DNA of 64,000 nucleotides from Anaerocolumna sedimenticola (GCF_009931695.1 NZ_CP048000.1:556001-620000); one strand, 5' to 3'; shown: positions 1-7,858, numbered from the stretch's first letter. Translations and numbers: made by a program. Notes: a model not told the origin generated them from the sequence alone.

Positions 1-1
1 C

Positions 2-79
2 CAAACAGAGTTTGCACATAAAGGTGGAGAAGACGGACTTCAATTTCAATTAGATGGTATCGCATATTCATCTAAATAA
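2..79 (+). CDS. C-terminal end of a protein, 5' truncated by the window edge
   Basis: An open frame enters from the left edge and stops at TAA 77-79, giving 25 residues that end in LDGIAYSSK. The piece is too short to assign to a family. It is followed after 22 bp by the first copy of the short direct repeat that also separates the next genes, so it is probably the last gene of another cassette-like unit. Confidence 0.5.
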   Translation, partial: QTEFAHKGGEDGLQFQLDGIAYSSK

Positions 80-101
80 GTTCCAATTTATAGGGAAGTT
101 G

Positions 102-119
102 ACTTCCCATTATATTTAT
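102..119 (+). repeat. Cassette-boundary direct repeat, copy 1
   Basis: This copy contains the ACTTCCCATTATATTTAT form of a repeat found after each gene in the first 3 kb. Here it is also the right arm of a near-perfect palindrome, GGGAAGT-TG-ACTTCCC at 93-108. It lies 22 bp after the preceding stop and about 66 bp before the next start. Confidence 0.75.
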
Positions 120-168
120 GAAGCAAATAAAGAGATTAATAGAATAATTTGAATTCGGAGAAAATGAT

Positions 169-702
169 ATGGCAAACGAAATTATTCATATATATGGAGC
201 ATCTGGTTCTGGAACATCGACATTAGGAAAATATATAAGAGATATGTTAGGATATTTTTTTATGGATACAGATGATTATTTTTGGCAACCAACAAATCCA
301 CCTTATACTAAAAAAAGAAATATTGCTGAAAGATTAGCAATGATAAAAAGCGATTTCGAAAAAGCTGATAAGGTAGTTATATCTGGTTCACTTGTTGATT
401 GGGGAGATGAACTTATACCTTTATTTACACTTGCTATTCGATTAAAAACGGATACTAATATACGAATAGAGCGATTAAAAAGAAGAGAAAGAGAACATTT
501 TGGTTCGAGAATTGATTTTGGTGGAGATATGTATCAAGACCATATGGAATTTTTTGCTTCTGCTTATGACAATGGAGATATAGGTATGAGAAGTAAAGTA
601 AAACATAACGAATGGGAGAAATTGCTCCGTTGTAAAAACATTACATTAGATGGAAATGATTGTTTGGAATACAATTTAGAAATAGTAAAAAGATTTATAT
701 AA
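169..702 (+). CDS. Small P-loop nucleotide kinase-like protein (adenylate/shikimate kinase-like)
   Basis: This 177-residue protein opens with a glycine-rich loop, GASGSGTST at residues 10-18, in the place of a Walker A motif. The position normally held by lysine is threonine, a variant seen in some small kinase-like families. A DTDDY stretch near residue 33 and a basic lid-like RLKRRERE segment near residue 103 fit the small-molecule kinase fold. The substrate is unknown. The start is supported by GGAG about 10 bp upstream. The gene stands alone between two copies of the boundary repeat, as a single-gene unit. Family-level identity is fairly secure, but the catalytic role is inferred. Confidence 0.7.
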   Translation: MANEIIHIYGASGSGTSTLGKYIRDMLGYFFMDTDDYFWQPTNPPYTKKRNIAERLAMIKSDFEKADKVVISGSLVDWGDELIPLFTLAIRLKTDTNIRIERLKRREREHFGSRIDFGGDMYQDHMEFFASAYDNGDIGMRSKVKHNEWEKLLRCKNITLDGNDCLEYNLEIVKRFI

Positions 703-717
703 AATTTCAAGACATCT

Positions 718-733
718 GAACTTCCCATTATGA
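718..733 (+). repeat. Cassette-boundary direct repeat, copy 2
   Basis: GAACTTCCCATTATGA starts 16 bp after the kinase-like stop and lies about 58 bp before the GNAT start. The AACTTCCCATTAT core is exact. Confidence 0.75.
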
Positions 734-776
734 ATAAAAGATCTAAAATAATTTGAAATTAATTAGAGGTATGATA

Positions 777-1184
777 ATGATTGAGTTTAAATACATAAAG
801 AATTTTACAGAAGAGCAGTTAAGCGATTTATTTTTATCTGTCGATTGGTATTCTGGAAATTTTCCACAAAAGCTAAAAACTGCCTTTGAAAATTCTAGTA
901 GAGTAATTTCAGCATGGGATGGTGAAAAACTGATGGGACTTATAAGAGGATTAGATGATGGTGTTTGGCAAGCTACAATTGATTGTTTATTAGTAAATCC
1001 TAAATATCAAGGACAACAAGTCGGATCAACTTTATTAAAGATGCTTCTGAAAGATTACGAACATTTTCTATATGTGGATGTGGTTCCAGATGAAAAGAAA
1101 AATGTTATATTCTATCAAAAACATGGGTTTGAAATCATGGAAGAAGGAACTCCTTTACAAATAAAAGGTGCAAATTGGAAGTAG
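777..1184 (+). CDS. GNAT family N-acetyltransferase
   Basis: A single GNAT domain of about 135 residues that would transfer an acetyl group from acetyl-CoA to an unidentified amine. The acetyl-CoA loop is visible as YQGQQVGSTLL in the middle of the protein, preceded by the beta4 strand (TIDCLLVNP) and followed by the family's usual late FYQKHGFE. An upstream in-frame TTG at 753 exists, but AGAGGT at 765-770 gives normal spacing only to ATG 777, so that start is preferred. It is a single-gene unit bounded on both sides by the short repeat. Confidence 0.8.
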   Translation: MIEFKYIKNFTEEQLSDLFLSVDWYSGNFPQKLKTAFENSSRVISAWDGEKLMGLIRGLDDGVWQATIDCLLVNPKYQGQQVGSTLLKMLLKDYEHFLYVDVVPDEKKNVIFYQKHGFEIMEEGTPLQIKGANWK

Positions 1185-1208
1185 ACAACTCCTGGTTTGA
1201 GAAACGTA

Positions 1209-1227
1209 CAACTTCCCATTATATTTA
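1209..1227 (+). repeat. Cassette-boundary direct repeat, copy 3
   Basis: CAACTTCCCATTATATTTA begins 25 bp after the GNAT stop and about 66 bp before the next start. It matches copy 1 over the extended ATATTTA tail. Confidence 0.75.
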
Positions 1228-1275
1228 CTATTAGATATAGTAAAAACAGATTTTATAAGAGCTGGAGGGATTACA

Positions 1276-1584
1276 TTGTTGGATGAACAAAAAATAGTAC
1301 ATATGATTAATAAACATATTATTATAGGTATCACCATAGAGGATAGTAATGGTATGATTTTAGAGCAAAAACAAATGCATGGTGATATTATTAGAATCAA
1401 TGATAAGGAAGGTATAGTAATAAAACTACATAATTCTGAAACTGAATATAAACTCCCTCCTGACCTTGATTCTGTTCAAGAAGCTCCAGAAGGAGAATAT
1501 CGTTTTAGATCAACTGGTGAGATTGTTCTTAACCCTCATTATATGACAACTTGGACAATAACGAAACCAGATCCGAACGAATAA
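1276..1584 (+). CDS. Conserved-looking small hypothetical protein, 102 aa
   Basis: The start is TTG 1276, chosen because GGAGG at 1264-1268 lies 7 bp upstream. The protein appears to be one small soluble beta-rich domain. It has no membrane segments or obvious catalytic motif. A KLPPDL turn near residue 60 and a C-terminal YRFRSTGEIVLNPHY stretch resemble small proteins I associate with mobile gene cassettes, but I cannot name a family. It is a single-gene unit between two boundary repeats. Function unknown. Confidence 0.65.
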   Translation: MLDEQKIVHMINKHIIIGITIEDSNGMILEQKQMHGDIIRINDKEGIVIKLHNSETEYKLPPDLDSVQEAPEGEYRFRSTGEIVLNPHYMTTWTITKPDPNE

Positions 1585-1587
1585 CCC

Positions 1588-1607
1588 AACTTCCCATTAT
1601 ATTTATT
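1588..1607 (+). repeat. Cassette-boundary direct repeat, copy 4
   Basis: CAACTTCCCATTATATTTAT begins only 4 bp after the preceding stop codon and about 75 bp before the next start. Confidence 0.75.
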
Positions 1608-1663
1608 AGCCAACTATTATAAGAAAAAAGGAATACATATTATTTATATTAGCGGAGATTATT

Positions 1664-2794
1664 ATGAAATTATCAAAATCAATTGATTTTCTTATCGAAA
1701 ACGCGGGACCGGTGATTCAATATAGACTACGGAAAGAAATTCTCTGCAATCTAAAGAAAACAGAAGAAGAAAACCTGTTGGAACAAATCTATCAAACACC
1801 GCATTTCAAACTAATGCAAAGATATATCAAGCCGAACGGATATATTGGTAGCGGGGCGCACAGTTGGGATAATTGGCGGGGCGTGATACTTCACGAAACA
1901 CCTTTGCAGGATGGTGAAGCAGCTGCACGTCTGCTGTCCTACTTTGCTATACCCAAAACGCACTCGATTGTAGTAAATTTCGTTGCCGCAATGCGTAACA
2001 AGGATACTTTGCGAAAAGAGTTTTCCTATATCCCGCCCGAAGTAGAGCGATATGAAAACCGGTTTCGCGGAATCAGCAGTGGATTTTGTTTGATGATTAT
2101 AATCTATACCATGCAGGCAATGCTTGGTTTCGGTGATGACGAGTATGTAAAACCCTTTCAAAGTATCGCGCTGGAAGCGTTTGAGAGCATATTGCCCCTC
2201 TCATCGCTCAATGAAATAACTAAGATACGCCAAAGCAAATCGAAATATAACTATCCTTATATCGAGGAAAATACAAGTTTCCCATGTCAATACCATTTAG
2301 AGGCTTTGGCTTATACAAAAGCATGGCGAACACCGGAAAATATAGTGTTGATGACTAATGCACTTAATCATTATAACGCAATTCTGCATGGTGCAAATCC
2401 TATTCACGTCAAGATTGGCTCGAAGTATTACGTTCCCTCTCCGCTGAATATGTCAAACAGCCCTATCCGGCCATTTCGTGCAGATGTAATTGACAGCATA
2501 ACTTACCGACGCCTGCTGACAGAAATCGCAATGCTTGGAGTAGGTGAAAGCGTTGGGGTGATAAAGGATTCTATTGCGGGAATTGATGACGCAATAGGTG
2601 ACGATGGCATACTCAAAATGAAATTTGATCTGCCACACAATAAACGTTACTCCCCGAAGAACATTGAATATCCGACCCCCTATGTTGATGTGCGGCTGGA
2701 ACCGGATTACAAGCGCAAGTACGCCCTAGAATGTGATTTGACCTTTTGGGCAGTGCAATTTTTATATCTCTGTGGCACTGCTGACTTCCACTAA
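1664..2794 (+). CDS. Hypothetical protein with probable alpha/alpha-helical repeats, 376 aa
   Basis: This 376-residue protein is soluble and predominantly helical, with no signal peptide. Recurring aromatic and proline-glycine turns and an N-terminal IQYRLRKEIL helix suggest a toroid or HEAT-like fold, similar in feel to squalene-cyclase-like hypothetical proteins. That is an impression, not an assignment. No catalytic motif is evident. Its base composition is somewhat more GC-rich than its neighbours, which fits separate acquisition. It fills one unit between boundary repeats at 1588 and 2818. Confidence 0.6.
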   Translation: MKLSKSIDFLIENAGPVIQYRLRKEILCNLKKTEEENLLEQIYQTPHFKLMQRYIKPNGYIGSGAHSWDNWRGVILHETPLQDGEAAARLLSYFAIPKTHSIVVNFVAAMRNKDTLRKEFSYIPPEVERYENRFRGISSGFCLMIIIYTMQAMLGFGDDEYVKPFQSIALEAFESILPLSSLNEITKIRQSKSKYNYPYIEENTSFPCQYHLEALAYTKAWRTPENIVLMTNALNHYNAILHGANPIHVKIGSKYYVPSPLNMSNSPIRPFRADVIDSITYRRLLTEIAMLGVGESVGVIKDSIAGIDDAIGDDGILKMKFDLPHNKRYSPKNIEYPTPYVDVRLEPDYKRKYALECDLTFWAVQFLYLCGTADFH

Positions 2795-2817
2795 TGAGCA
2801 AACGGTTAAGTTAATGC

Positions 2818-2834
2818 AACTTACCATTATGAGA
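2818..2834 (+). repeat. Cassette-boundary direct repeat, copy 5 (one mismatch)
   Basis: CAACTTACCATTATGAG matches the core with one substitution (A for C). It lies 24 bp after the preceding stop. The next copy follows after only 57 bp with no gene between, like an empty or collapsed unit. Confidence 0.7.
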
Positions 2835-2874
2835 GTTGGTTTTGTTCACAATCAACTCTGATTAGAAGTAAAGA

Positions 2875-2891
2875 GAACTTCCCATTATGAG
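2875..2891 (+). repeat. Cassette-boundary direct repeat, copy 6
   Basis: GAACTTCCCATTATGAG is exact over the core. It lies about 85 bp before the VOC gene start. No clear copy follows that gene; a weak TAACTTCACGAT at about 3403 may be a decayed one. Confidence 0.7.
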
Positions 2892-2960
2892 ACAAATTCT
2901 TTCGGTTAGAATCGATGATGGGGTAAACGCAGATTATTTATATTAGGAGGTATTAGTGTT

Positions 2961-3386
2961 ATGGATGATGAATTGAAAATCAAAATGTACTCATTTACGG
3001 TGGATTGCAAAGATCCGCATGAATTAGCAAAATTTTATGCAGCGTTACTCAAATGGGAAGTAATGTTTATGGATGAAGAATATGCCTGTGTATACGCTCC
3101 GGGGACCAATCAGGGAACCTATCCTTGTATATTGTTTCAACGGAATCCTGAATATAAACCGCCTGTGTGGCCGGAAGAGCCGGAAGCTCAACAGCAAATG
3201 GCACATATGGACTTCGCCGTTAATAATTTAGAAAAAGCAGTTCAATATGCAATCCATTGCGGAGCAACAATCGCAGACGAGCAATTTTCCGATAATTGGA
3301 GAGTTATGTTTGATCCCGCCGGACACCCTTTTTGCTTATGTCAAATGAAATCAATTATCGAGAGTCCCCATTTTGGGTTGTTATAA
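2961..3386 (+). CDS. VOC (glyoxalase/bleomycin-resistance fold) family protein
   Basis: A 141-residue protein with two beta-alpha-beta-beta-beta modules of the vicinal oxygen chelate superfamily. The N-terminal strand SFTVDCKDPHELAKFY is a typical first module. HMDFAVNNLEKAV near residue 85 starts the second, and FDPAGHPFCLC near the end is the usual terminal strand. Metal-ligand candidates are His in the HMDFAV strand and the late FDPAGHPF strand. The substrate cannot be read from sequence; relatives include fosfomycin and bleomycin resistance proteins and lyases. The start follows AGGAGG at 2945-2950. Confidence 0.8.
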   Translation: MDDELKIKMYSFTVDCKDPHELAKFYAALLKWEVMFMDEEYACVYAPGTNQGTYPCILFQRNPEYKPPVWPEEPEAQQQMAHMDFAVNNLEKAVQYAIHCGATIADEQFSDNWRVMFDPAGHPFCLCQMKSIIESPHFGLL

Positions 3387-3488
3387 AATTCATGAAATTG
3401 AGAGTAACTTCACGATATTCCTGTAAATATGGGTCTGATGGATGTCTATAAATAAGTATCGTTATTTATTTAAGAAAGCGAGGGTAAA

Positions 3489-4007
3489 ATGAATGCTTTT
3501 CTGACAGTAATACCGCTTATACTGATAAGGTTTGGACTTTTAAGCCTATTGGACAAGGAGGCGTTAAAACGTGCTGCACTCTTCGCTCCGATGATTGGCA
3601 AAGAAAAGGTGGCACTCTGGTTTTATCAGATTTCCAACATTCTGATCTTTGTATATCTGTGTTTTCTCAAAATTAAGACTGATCCATACTGGTTTTATGT
3701 AGGTTTGGCGATATATGGATTAGGAGTCTTATTGTGTCTTGTGTCCGTATTAAATTTTGCAAAACCTGCGGAGAATGGTATTAATCTTAAAGGGCTCTAT
3801 CAGCTTTCCCGCAATCCGATGTATCTGGTATATTTTATTTATTTTTTAGGCTGTTCGCTGCTTACTCGGTCATTGATACTACTTGCAATACTATTCGTGT
3901 TTCAGATATCCGCACATTGGATTATCCTATCGGAAGAAAGATGGTGCGTAAAGAAATTTGGACAAGAGTACATAGATTATATGAATAAAGTAAGGCGTTA
4001 TATTTAG
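3489..4007 (+). CDS. Isoprenylcysteine carboxyl methyltransferase / PEMT-like membrane methyltransferase
   Basis: A 172-residue integral membrane protein with about four to five hydrophobic segments. The C-terminal half carries the ICMT/PEMT-type signature: LSRNPMYLVYF followed by a hydrophobic helix, then EERWCVKKFGQEYIDY, where the Glu-Glu and basic residues typically bind SAM. The family methylates lipids or isoprenylated cysteines; in bacteria the acceptor is usually unknown. An AAGCGAGGG ribosome binding site precedes ATG 3489. It sits 22 bp upstream of the next GNAT gene and may be cotranscribed with it. Confidence 0.75.
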   Translation: MNAFLTVIPLILIRFGLLSLLDKEALKRAALFAPMIGKEKVALWFYQISNILIFVYLCFLKIKTDPYWFYVGLAIYGLGVLLCLVSVLNFAKPAENGINLKGLYQLSRNPMYLVYFIYFLGCSLLTRSLILLAILFVFQISAHWIILSEERWCVKKFGQEYIDYMNKVRRYI

Positions 4008-4029
4008 AAAGGCAATGGAGGAAATATTG

Positions 4030-4515
4030 ATGAATATTGAATTTAGAAAATTCAGTGAATTCCAAAGGGGAATTATATATGAATTGCCAAAAGATGGATA
4101 TTCATTTGAAAGCAGATATGAAAGGGATTGGACAACGAACTGGAAGGAATCCGATGATTTTTTTTATGATAATTTGCACATAGCAGATGAATGTGGATTT
4201 GTTACCACTTTGAATGATACTCCAATCGGTTTTATCTGCTGGGATCCAAGACATATTCCAGAATACATAGAAATTGGTCATAATTGCATTGCAACGAAGT
4301 ATAAAGGGAATAAATTTGGAAAAATGCAATTACAAGAAGCTGTGAAACGAATGACTAAAAAGAATGTTCAAAAACTCATAGTTACTACTGATGAACTATT
4401 AGTGTCAGCACAAAAGAATTACGAGAGCGTTGGTTTTAAATTTGTACAACATCGTAAAAACGAATGGAATCAAGAATATGCCGGAAAATTGATGGATTAT
4501 GAAATGAAATTGTAA
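4030..4515 (+). CDS. GNAT family N-acetyltransferase
   Basis: About 161 residues with a GNAT core: an IGHNCIATKYKGNKFGKMQL stretch holds beta4 and the acetyl-CoA loop (YKGNKFGKMQ), and NYESVGFKFV is the usual late motif. An in-frame ATG at 4015 is possible, but GGAGG at 4017-4021 sits 8 bp before ATG 4030, which is therefore chosen. Substrate unknown. It lies 23 bp upstream of the next gene, a VOC/PhnB-like protein. Confidence 0.78.
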   Translation: MNIEFRKFSEFQRGIIYELPKDGYSFESRYERDWTTNWKESDDFFYDNLHIADECGFVTTLNDTPIGFICWDPRHIPEYIEIGHNCIATKYKGNKFGKMQLQEAVKRMTKKNVQKLIVTTDELLVSAQKNYESVGFKFVQHRKNEWNQEYAGKLMDYEMKL

Positions 4516-4538
4516 AAAAGTGAACTCAGGAGGTTATT

Positions 4539-4925
4539 ATGAAAAGATCAATGATGCAAGCATATGTTACAAGAAGTGATGAGGCGGTGGCTCTTTATCA
4601 AGAGGCTTTTGACGCTGTTCTCATCAGCAGTTATCCAAATGAAGATGGAACATTTATGCATTCAGAGCTTGACATTGAAGGTGAAATTTTAGCTGTGGCA
4701 GAACGAAATTCAGAAAATGCCATTATTGGTGAAGAAACGGTTACCGGCAATGTAATGCAGTTTTGTTTGCATTATGGAGACGGCAACGAAGAAAAGGTAA
4801 GGAAAGCCTATGAAGTGTTAAAAACTGATGCTAAAATTTTGATTCCGCTCGCGCCATGTGAATTCAGTATACTAATGACAGATTTAATTGATAAATACGG
4901 TATTCGATGGTGCTTATTTGTATAG
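4539..4925 (+). CDS. PhnB-like VOC family protein
   Basis: A 128-residue protein of the PhnB-like branch of the glyoxalase fold. It has an N-terminal YVTRSDEAVALYQEAF helix, a DGTFMHSELDIEG strand, and a C-terminal LIDKYGIRWCLFV strand typical of the group (the usual ending is a W-x-hydrophobic strand). Members of this branch often lack catalytic activity or are of unknown function. The AGGAGG ribosome binding site lies about 7 bp upstream. Spacing suggests cotranscription with the preceding acetyltransferase. Confidence 0.75.
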   Translation: MKRSMMQAYVTRSDEAVALYQEAFDAVLISSYPNEDGTFMHSELDIEGEILAVAERNSENAIIGEETVTGNVMQFCLHYGDGNEEKVRKAYEVLKTDAKILIPLAPCEFSILMTDLIDKYGIRWCLFV

Positions 4926-4951
4926 TAAGAATTTTTGGATAATAAGGATAG

Positions 4952-5104
4952 AATGAACAACAGAAAGCAATCCAATATGATATCATTAAAAGAGAAGCAG
5001 GCGAAGTTGAAGAGGGTGAAATCGTTATGAAGTTAGATTTAATAACGCTTAATAGAAATAAACTCTTCTATCCGGTACTCTTCTACCCTAATGTTTCATT
5101 TTGA
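4952..5104 (+). pseudogene. Possible gene remnant without a start codon
   Basis: An open frame of 50 codons begins right after a TAG and has an acidic, protein-like composition (AIQYDIIKREAGEVEEGEI) but no plausible start or ribosome binding site. Its end runs through a short repeat. It may be the tail of a lost gene. Nothing else is visible in the 210 bp between the flanking genes. Confidence 0.25.
5061..5090 (+). repeat. Second short repeat family, copy a
   Basis: AACTCTTCTATCCGGTACTC followed by TTCTACCCTA resembles a second copy at 7767-7797 (AACTCTTC at the start and GTACTCTTCTACCC at the end are shared). The two copies bracket a block of five plus-strand reading frames. Confidence 0.5.
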
Positions 5105-5135
5105 ACCATTGTAATTATCAAAGAGGAGAAGCAAA

Positions 5136-5624
5136 ATGCATTTTACATATTGTCCACATTGTGGAAATAAATTAATCGACAGAGAAATTGGCGATGAAGG
5201 AATGATACCATATTGTGAATCTTGCCAGGTACCGTTATGGGATATGTTTTCAACTGGGGTTATCTGCGCCGTAATTAACGAATATGATGAAATTGCGTTG
5301 ATAAGACAAGAATATGTATCTTCAACAAATTATGTATGTATTGCCGGTATCATGCAGCTGGGTGAAAACGCAGAGGAAACTGCAATACGGGAAATAAAAG
5401 AAGAAATAGGTCTCGATGTTAAGAAGATACAGTATATACGCAGTTATTTTTACGATAAAAAACATATGCTTATGTTGGGATATAAGGCAATTGTTAGGAA
5501 AGTTGAATTTACCCTTTCAAAGGAAGTAGATTCTGCTGCATGGGTGCCATTGTCAGAAGCACTATCCAGGCTTAAAGACGGAAGTATTGCCTGGCAATTA
5601 GTAAAAGAAACTATCGAAAAATAA
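5136..5624 (+). CDS. NUDIX hydrolase with N-terminal zinc ribbon
   Basis: A 162-residue protein with two parts. Residues 5-30 form a zinc ribbon (CPHCG and CESC pairs). The rest is a NUDIX fold. The NUDIX box is complete: GIMQLGE, then seven residues, then REIKEEIGL, matching Gx5Ex7REUxEExGU. Such proteins hydrolyse nucleoside diphosphates linked to another moiety, using Mg bound by the box glutamates. The zinc ribbon is reminiscent of NudC-type NADH pyrophosphatases, but the NudC SQPWPFPxS motif is absent, so the substrate is open. AGAGGAG precedes the start. A GNAT gene follows after 23 bp and is probably cotranscribed. Confidence 0.85.
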   Translation: MHFTYCPHCGNKLIDREIGDEGMIPYCESCQVPLWDMFSTGVICAVINEYDEIALIRQEYVSSTNYVCIAGIMQLGENAEETAIREIKEEIGLDVKKIQYIRSYFYDKKHMLMLGYKAIVRKVEFTLSKEVDSAAWVPLSEALSRLKDGSIAWQLVKETIEK

Positions 5625-5647
5625 ATCAGAAACTGTGGAGTTATAAT

Positions 5648-6094
5648 ATGATTGTAGAATATGGAAAATATGATGACATCGATTCCTGGATGCAACTTGT
5701 ACATGTGGTTCATTCTAATTTTCCCGGACTGGAAACAATAGATGGCATAAACGAACACAAATGCACCGTATTGAAGTTTATGAAAGAACAAAGAGCAATC
5801 TGTATAAAAGACTTTGAGAAAGTGGTTGGAGTACTTTTATTTTCAAAAAAACATAATCTGATATGTTGTCTTGCTGTGTTACCAGAGTATCGAAAGCAAG
5901 GTATTGCAACTATGTTACTTAAAGATGCATTAAAGCACCTTGATAGAACCCATAATATTACAGTGTCTACTTTTCGTAAAGAAGACCCTAAGGGTATCGC
6001 TCCACGGGCATTGTATAAGAAAATTGGTTTTGTTGAAGATGAATTAATTGAAGAATTCGGTTATCCAAGTCAAAAATTTATACTATATCCATAA
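5648..6094 (+). CDS. GNAT family N-acetyltransferase
   Basis: A 148-residue single GNAT domain. LAVLPEYRKQGIATMLLKDAL is the classical beta4 plus acetyl-CoA loop (RKQGIAT), and ALYKKIGFVEDE is the conserved late motif. The protein likely acetylates a small molecule. It follows the NUDIX gene closely, with a GTGGAG ribosome binding site, suggesting a two-gene transcript. Confidence 0.82.
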   Translation: MIVEYGKYDDIDSWMQLVHVVHSNFPGLETIDGINEHKCTVLKFMKEQRAICIKDFEKVVGVLLFSKKHNLICCLAVLPEYRKQGIATMLLKDALKHLDRTHNITVSTFRKEDPKGIAPRALYKKIGFVEDELIEEFGYPSQKFILYP

Positions 6095-6199
6095 GTTTTT
6101 TCAATTGAACAAAATTGTTAAATGAAAAACTCATAAGAATGAAATAAACTTGTAGTAACTATTCCAATCAAAAAAATATTAAAATATTCGGGGAGAAAT

Positions 6200-6337
6200 A
6201 TGAAAGATAATAAAATATTAGTTCAAAATAGGAAGAGTTGGGATTCTATAGCCGATGATTGGTTTGGGTCAACTTCACTACCTACCTATGGCCCTTTATT
6301 ATTAAAGCAATTAAATTATAGGACTCTTCTTTTATGA
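6200..6337 (+). pseudogene. N-terminal fragment of a class I SAM methyltransferase
   Basis: A good ribosome binding site (GGGGAG) and ATG 6200 lead into 45 codons. SWDSIADDWFGS is the usual N-terminal start of Methyltransf_11-type enzymes, and YGPLLL follows. The frame then ends at TGA, far short of the SAM-binding glycine motif, and no continuation is visible in the other frames downstream. It is a truncated relic rather than a small gene. Confidence 0.6.
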
Positions 6338-6399
6338 ATTTTAGCATCGGTAAAACAACGCTAGTTAGTAAACATACAAAAAACTGTACGGAGATTGTT

Positions 6400-6558
6400 A
6401 TGAAAAAAGAAAATTCAACTTTTATTTTTCTTGTTATATGGTGCATTTTGGTGATTACTTATTTTACAATCTTGAAAAATAGTTGGTTTCTTCTGGTTTC
6501 AACTAATGTACTTCTACTGATAAAATTATTTTTAGATTACAAAGATAACAGAAAATAG
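6400..6558 (+). CDS. Small two-helix membrane protein, 52 aa
   Basis: ATG 6400 follows GGAG at 6390-6393. The product starts MKKEN and has two hydrophobic segments (about residues 7-25 and 28-45), ending in a charged tail YKDNRK. A longer in-frame ATG at 6334 overlaps the methyltransferase fragment and lacks a ribosome binding site. No family is recognised; it could be real or a fragment of a larger membrane protein. Confidence 0.45.
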   Translation: MKKENSTFIFLVIWCILVITYFTILKNSWFLLVSTNVLLLIKLFLDYKDNRK

Positions 6559-6680
6559 AGGTTGTTTAGAAAATCAGTTAAGAGAAAATATTATTTGCTA
6601 TTTGGGATTGTTATGAAAAACACATGAATTAAATATGTATATTTCCATTAATTAATATACTAAGAAGGAGCATCTGAATC

Positions 6681-7679
6681 TTGTATACTTCAATCTATAC
6701 GGAAGAAATTCCTGTTTTGTTAGAACAACTGGCAAATACCACTGAAATGCAGAGATTATCTGACATCGGCATGCATTGTGGTTGTGAATACACTAATTAT
6801 CCATTTTACCAGATGGAAAAAATCCGCTATACACGGTTTACACATAGTGTAGGTGTTTCAAAGATTGTGTGGAATTTTACCCACGACATTCGGCAGGCTA
6901 TAGCTGGATTGTTTCATGATATAGCAACACCCGCCTTTGCACATACCATCGATTTTTTGCAAGGTGACCATTTAAGACAAGAATCAACGGAAGACAAAAC
7001 CCTGCTATTTATTGAAAACTCAAGGGAAATCTCCGTTCTTTTGAAAAAGCATCATATAAGGATTGATGACGTTTGTGACTATCACCAATATCCAATTGCC
7101 GATAATGGTACTCCCATGCTTTCGGCTGACCGCCTGGAATATACCTTTGGTAACGGCTACTGCTTATACAATATGGGGCTTGAAATTCTAAGCAGTCTCT
7201 ATAAAGAATTGACCATAGCAACAAATGAACATGGAACGGAAGAACTCTGTTTCCAATCCATTGATGCCGCTAAAAAATTTACGGAAATTTCCTTGCGGAA
7301 CTCTCACTTTTTCGTGTCAGATCAAGACCGCTTTTCAATGCAGTATTTAGCGGATCTCATACGCCTGGCCATAGAAAATGGCGTTCTGTTGCAAGATGAT
7401 TTATATGAAACGGAAAGTAAAGTTATTAAGAAACTAAATAATAATAAACAGTTATCCGAACTATGGAAGAACTATACGGAACTCACCGCCGTTGCAGTTT
7501 CGGCGGAAAAACCGGAAAACAAATATAGTGTCAATATCTCAGCCAAAAAACGGTATATTGATCCGTTAGTACTTTGTGACAACAAAACAAAGAGGCTCAC
7601 AGAGATCGACCTTGGTGTTCTTGACCAGATACAAACATTTTTGAATATTGATTTCAATCAATGGATCTTTGCAGTATAA
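6681..7679 (+). CDS. HD domain phosphohydrolase
   Basis: A 332-residue metal-dependent hydrolase of the HD superfamily. The metal ligands are visible: RFTHSVGV near residue 56 gives the first His, GLFHDIATP near residue 78 gives the His-Asp doublet, and the later Asp is probably in LSADRLEY near residue 154. The layout resembles dNTP triphosphohydrolase-like proteins and their antiphage relatives, though it is shorter than SAMHD1 or Dgt. It likely cleaves a phosphate ester or nucleotide. The start is TTG 6681 with AAGGAG ten bases upstream. Stand-alone gene. Confidence 0.8.
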   Translation: MYTSIYTEEIPVLLEQLANTTEMQRLSDIGMHCGCEYTNYPFYQMEKIRYTRFTHSVGVSKIVWNFTHDIRQAIAGLFHDIATPAFAHTIDFLQGDHLRQESTEDKTLLFIENSREISVLLKKHHIRIDDVCDYHQYPIADNGTPMLSADRLEYTFGNGYCLYNMGLEILSSLYKELTIATNEHGTEELCFQSIDAAKKFTEISLRNSHFFVSDQDRFSMQYLADLIRLAIENGVLLQDDLYETESKVIKKLNNNKQLSELWKNYTELTAVAVSAEKPENKYSVNISAKKRYIDPLVLCDNKTKRLTEIDLGVLDQIQTFLNIDFNQWIFAV

Positions 7680-7766
7680 GCATAATGCTTCTTAGTAATA
7701 CTACATTTTTAAATAATAACCGACTTATGCTTATGATGTAACAATAAAATTACTCCTTTTGTGCTT

Positions 7767-7797
7767 AACTCTTCCATTATGTACTCTTCTACCCGAA
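7767..7797 (+). repeat. Second short repeat family, copy b
   Basis: AACTCTTCCATTATGTACTC followed by TTCTACCCGA shares its ends with 5061-5090. Its left half, AACTCTTCCATTATG, is also close to the cassette-boundary core AACTTCCCATTATG, linking the two repeat families. Confidence 0.5.
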
Positions 7798-7858
7798 GAG
7801 TATTATACAAACGAAAGCATTCATTATAACGAATATCACCTTTCATAGGAGAAAAATC

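Noticed and set aside
1155..1400. Minus-strand 81-codon frame
   Set aside because: It is the shadow of two plus-strand genes, crosses their repeat, and is hydrophobic only because of AT-rich antisense.
80..2960. CRISPR array
   Set aside because: The repeats are short, and the intervals are 57 to about 1230 bp and hold genes, so spacer-repeat structure is absent.
80..2960. A classical integron
   Set aside because: No integrase, attI or recognisable attC secondary structure with R/L boxes is visible. Only the layout is similar.
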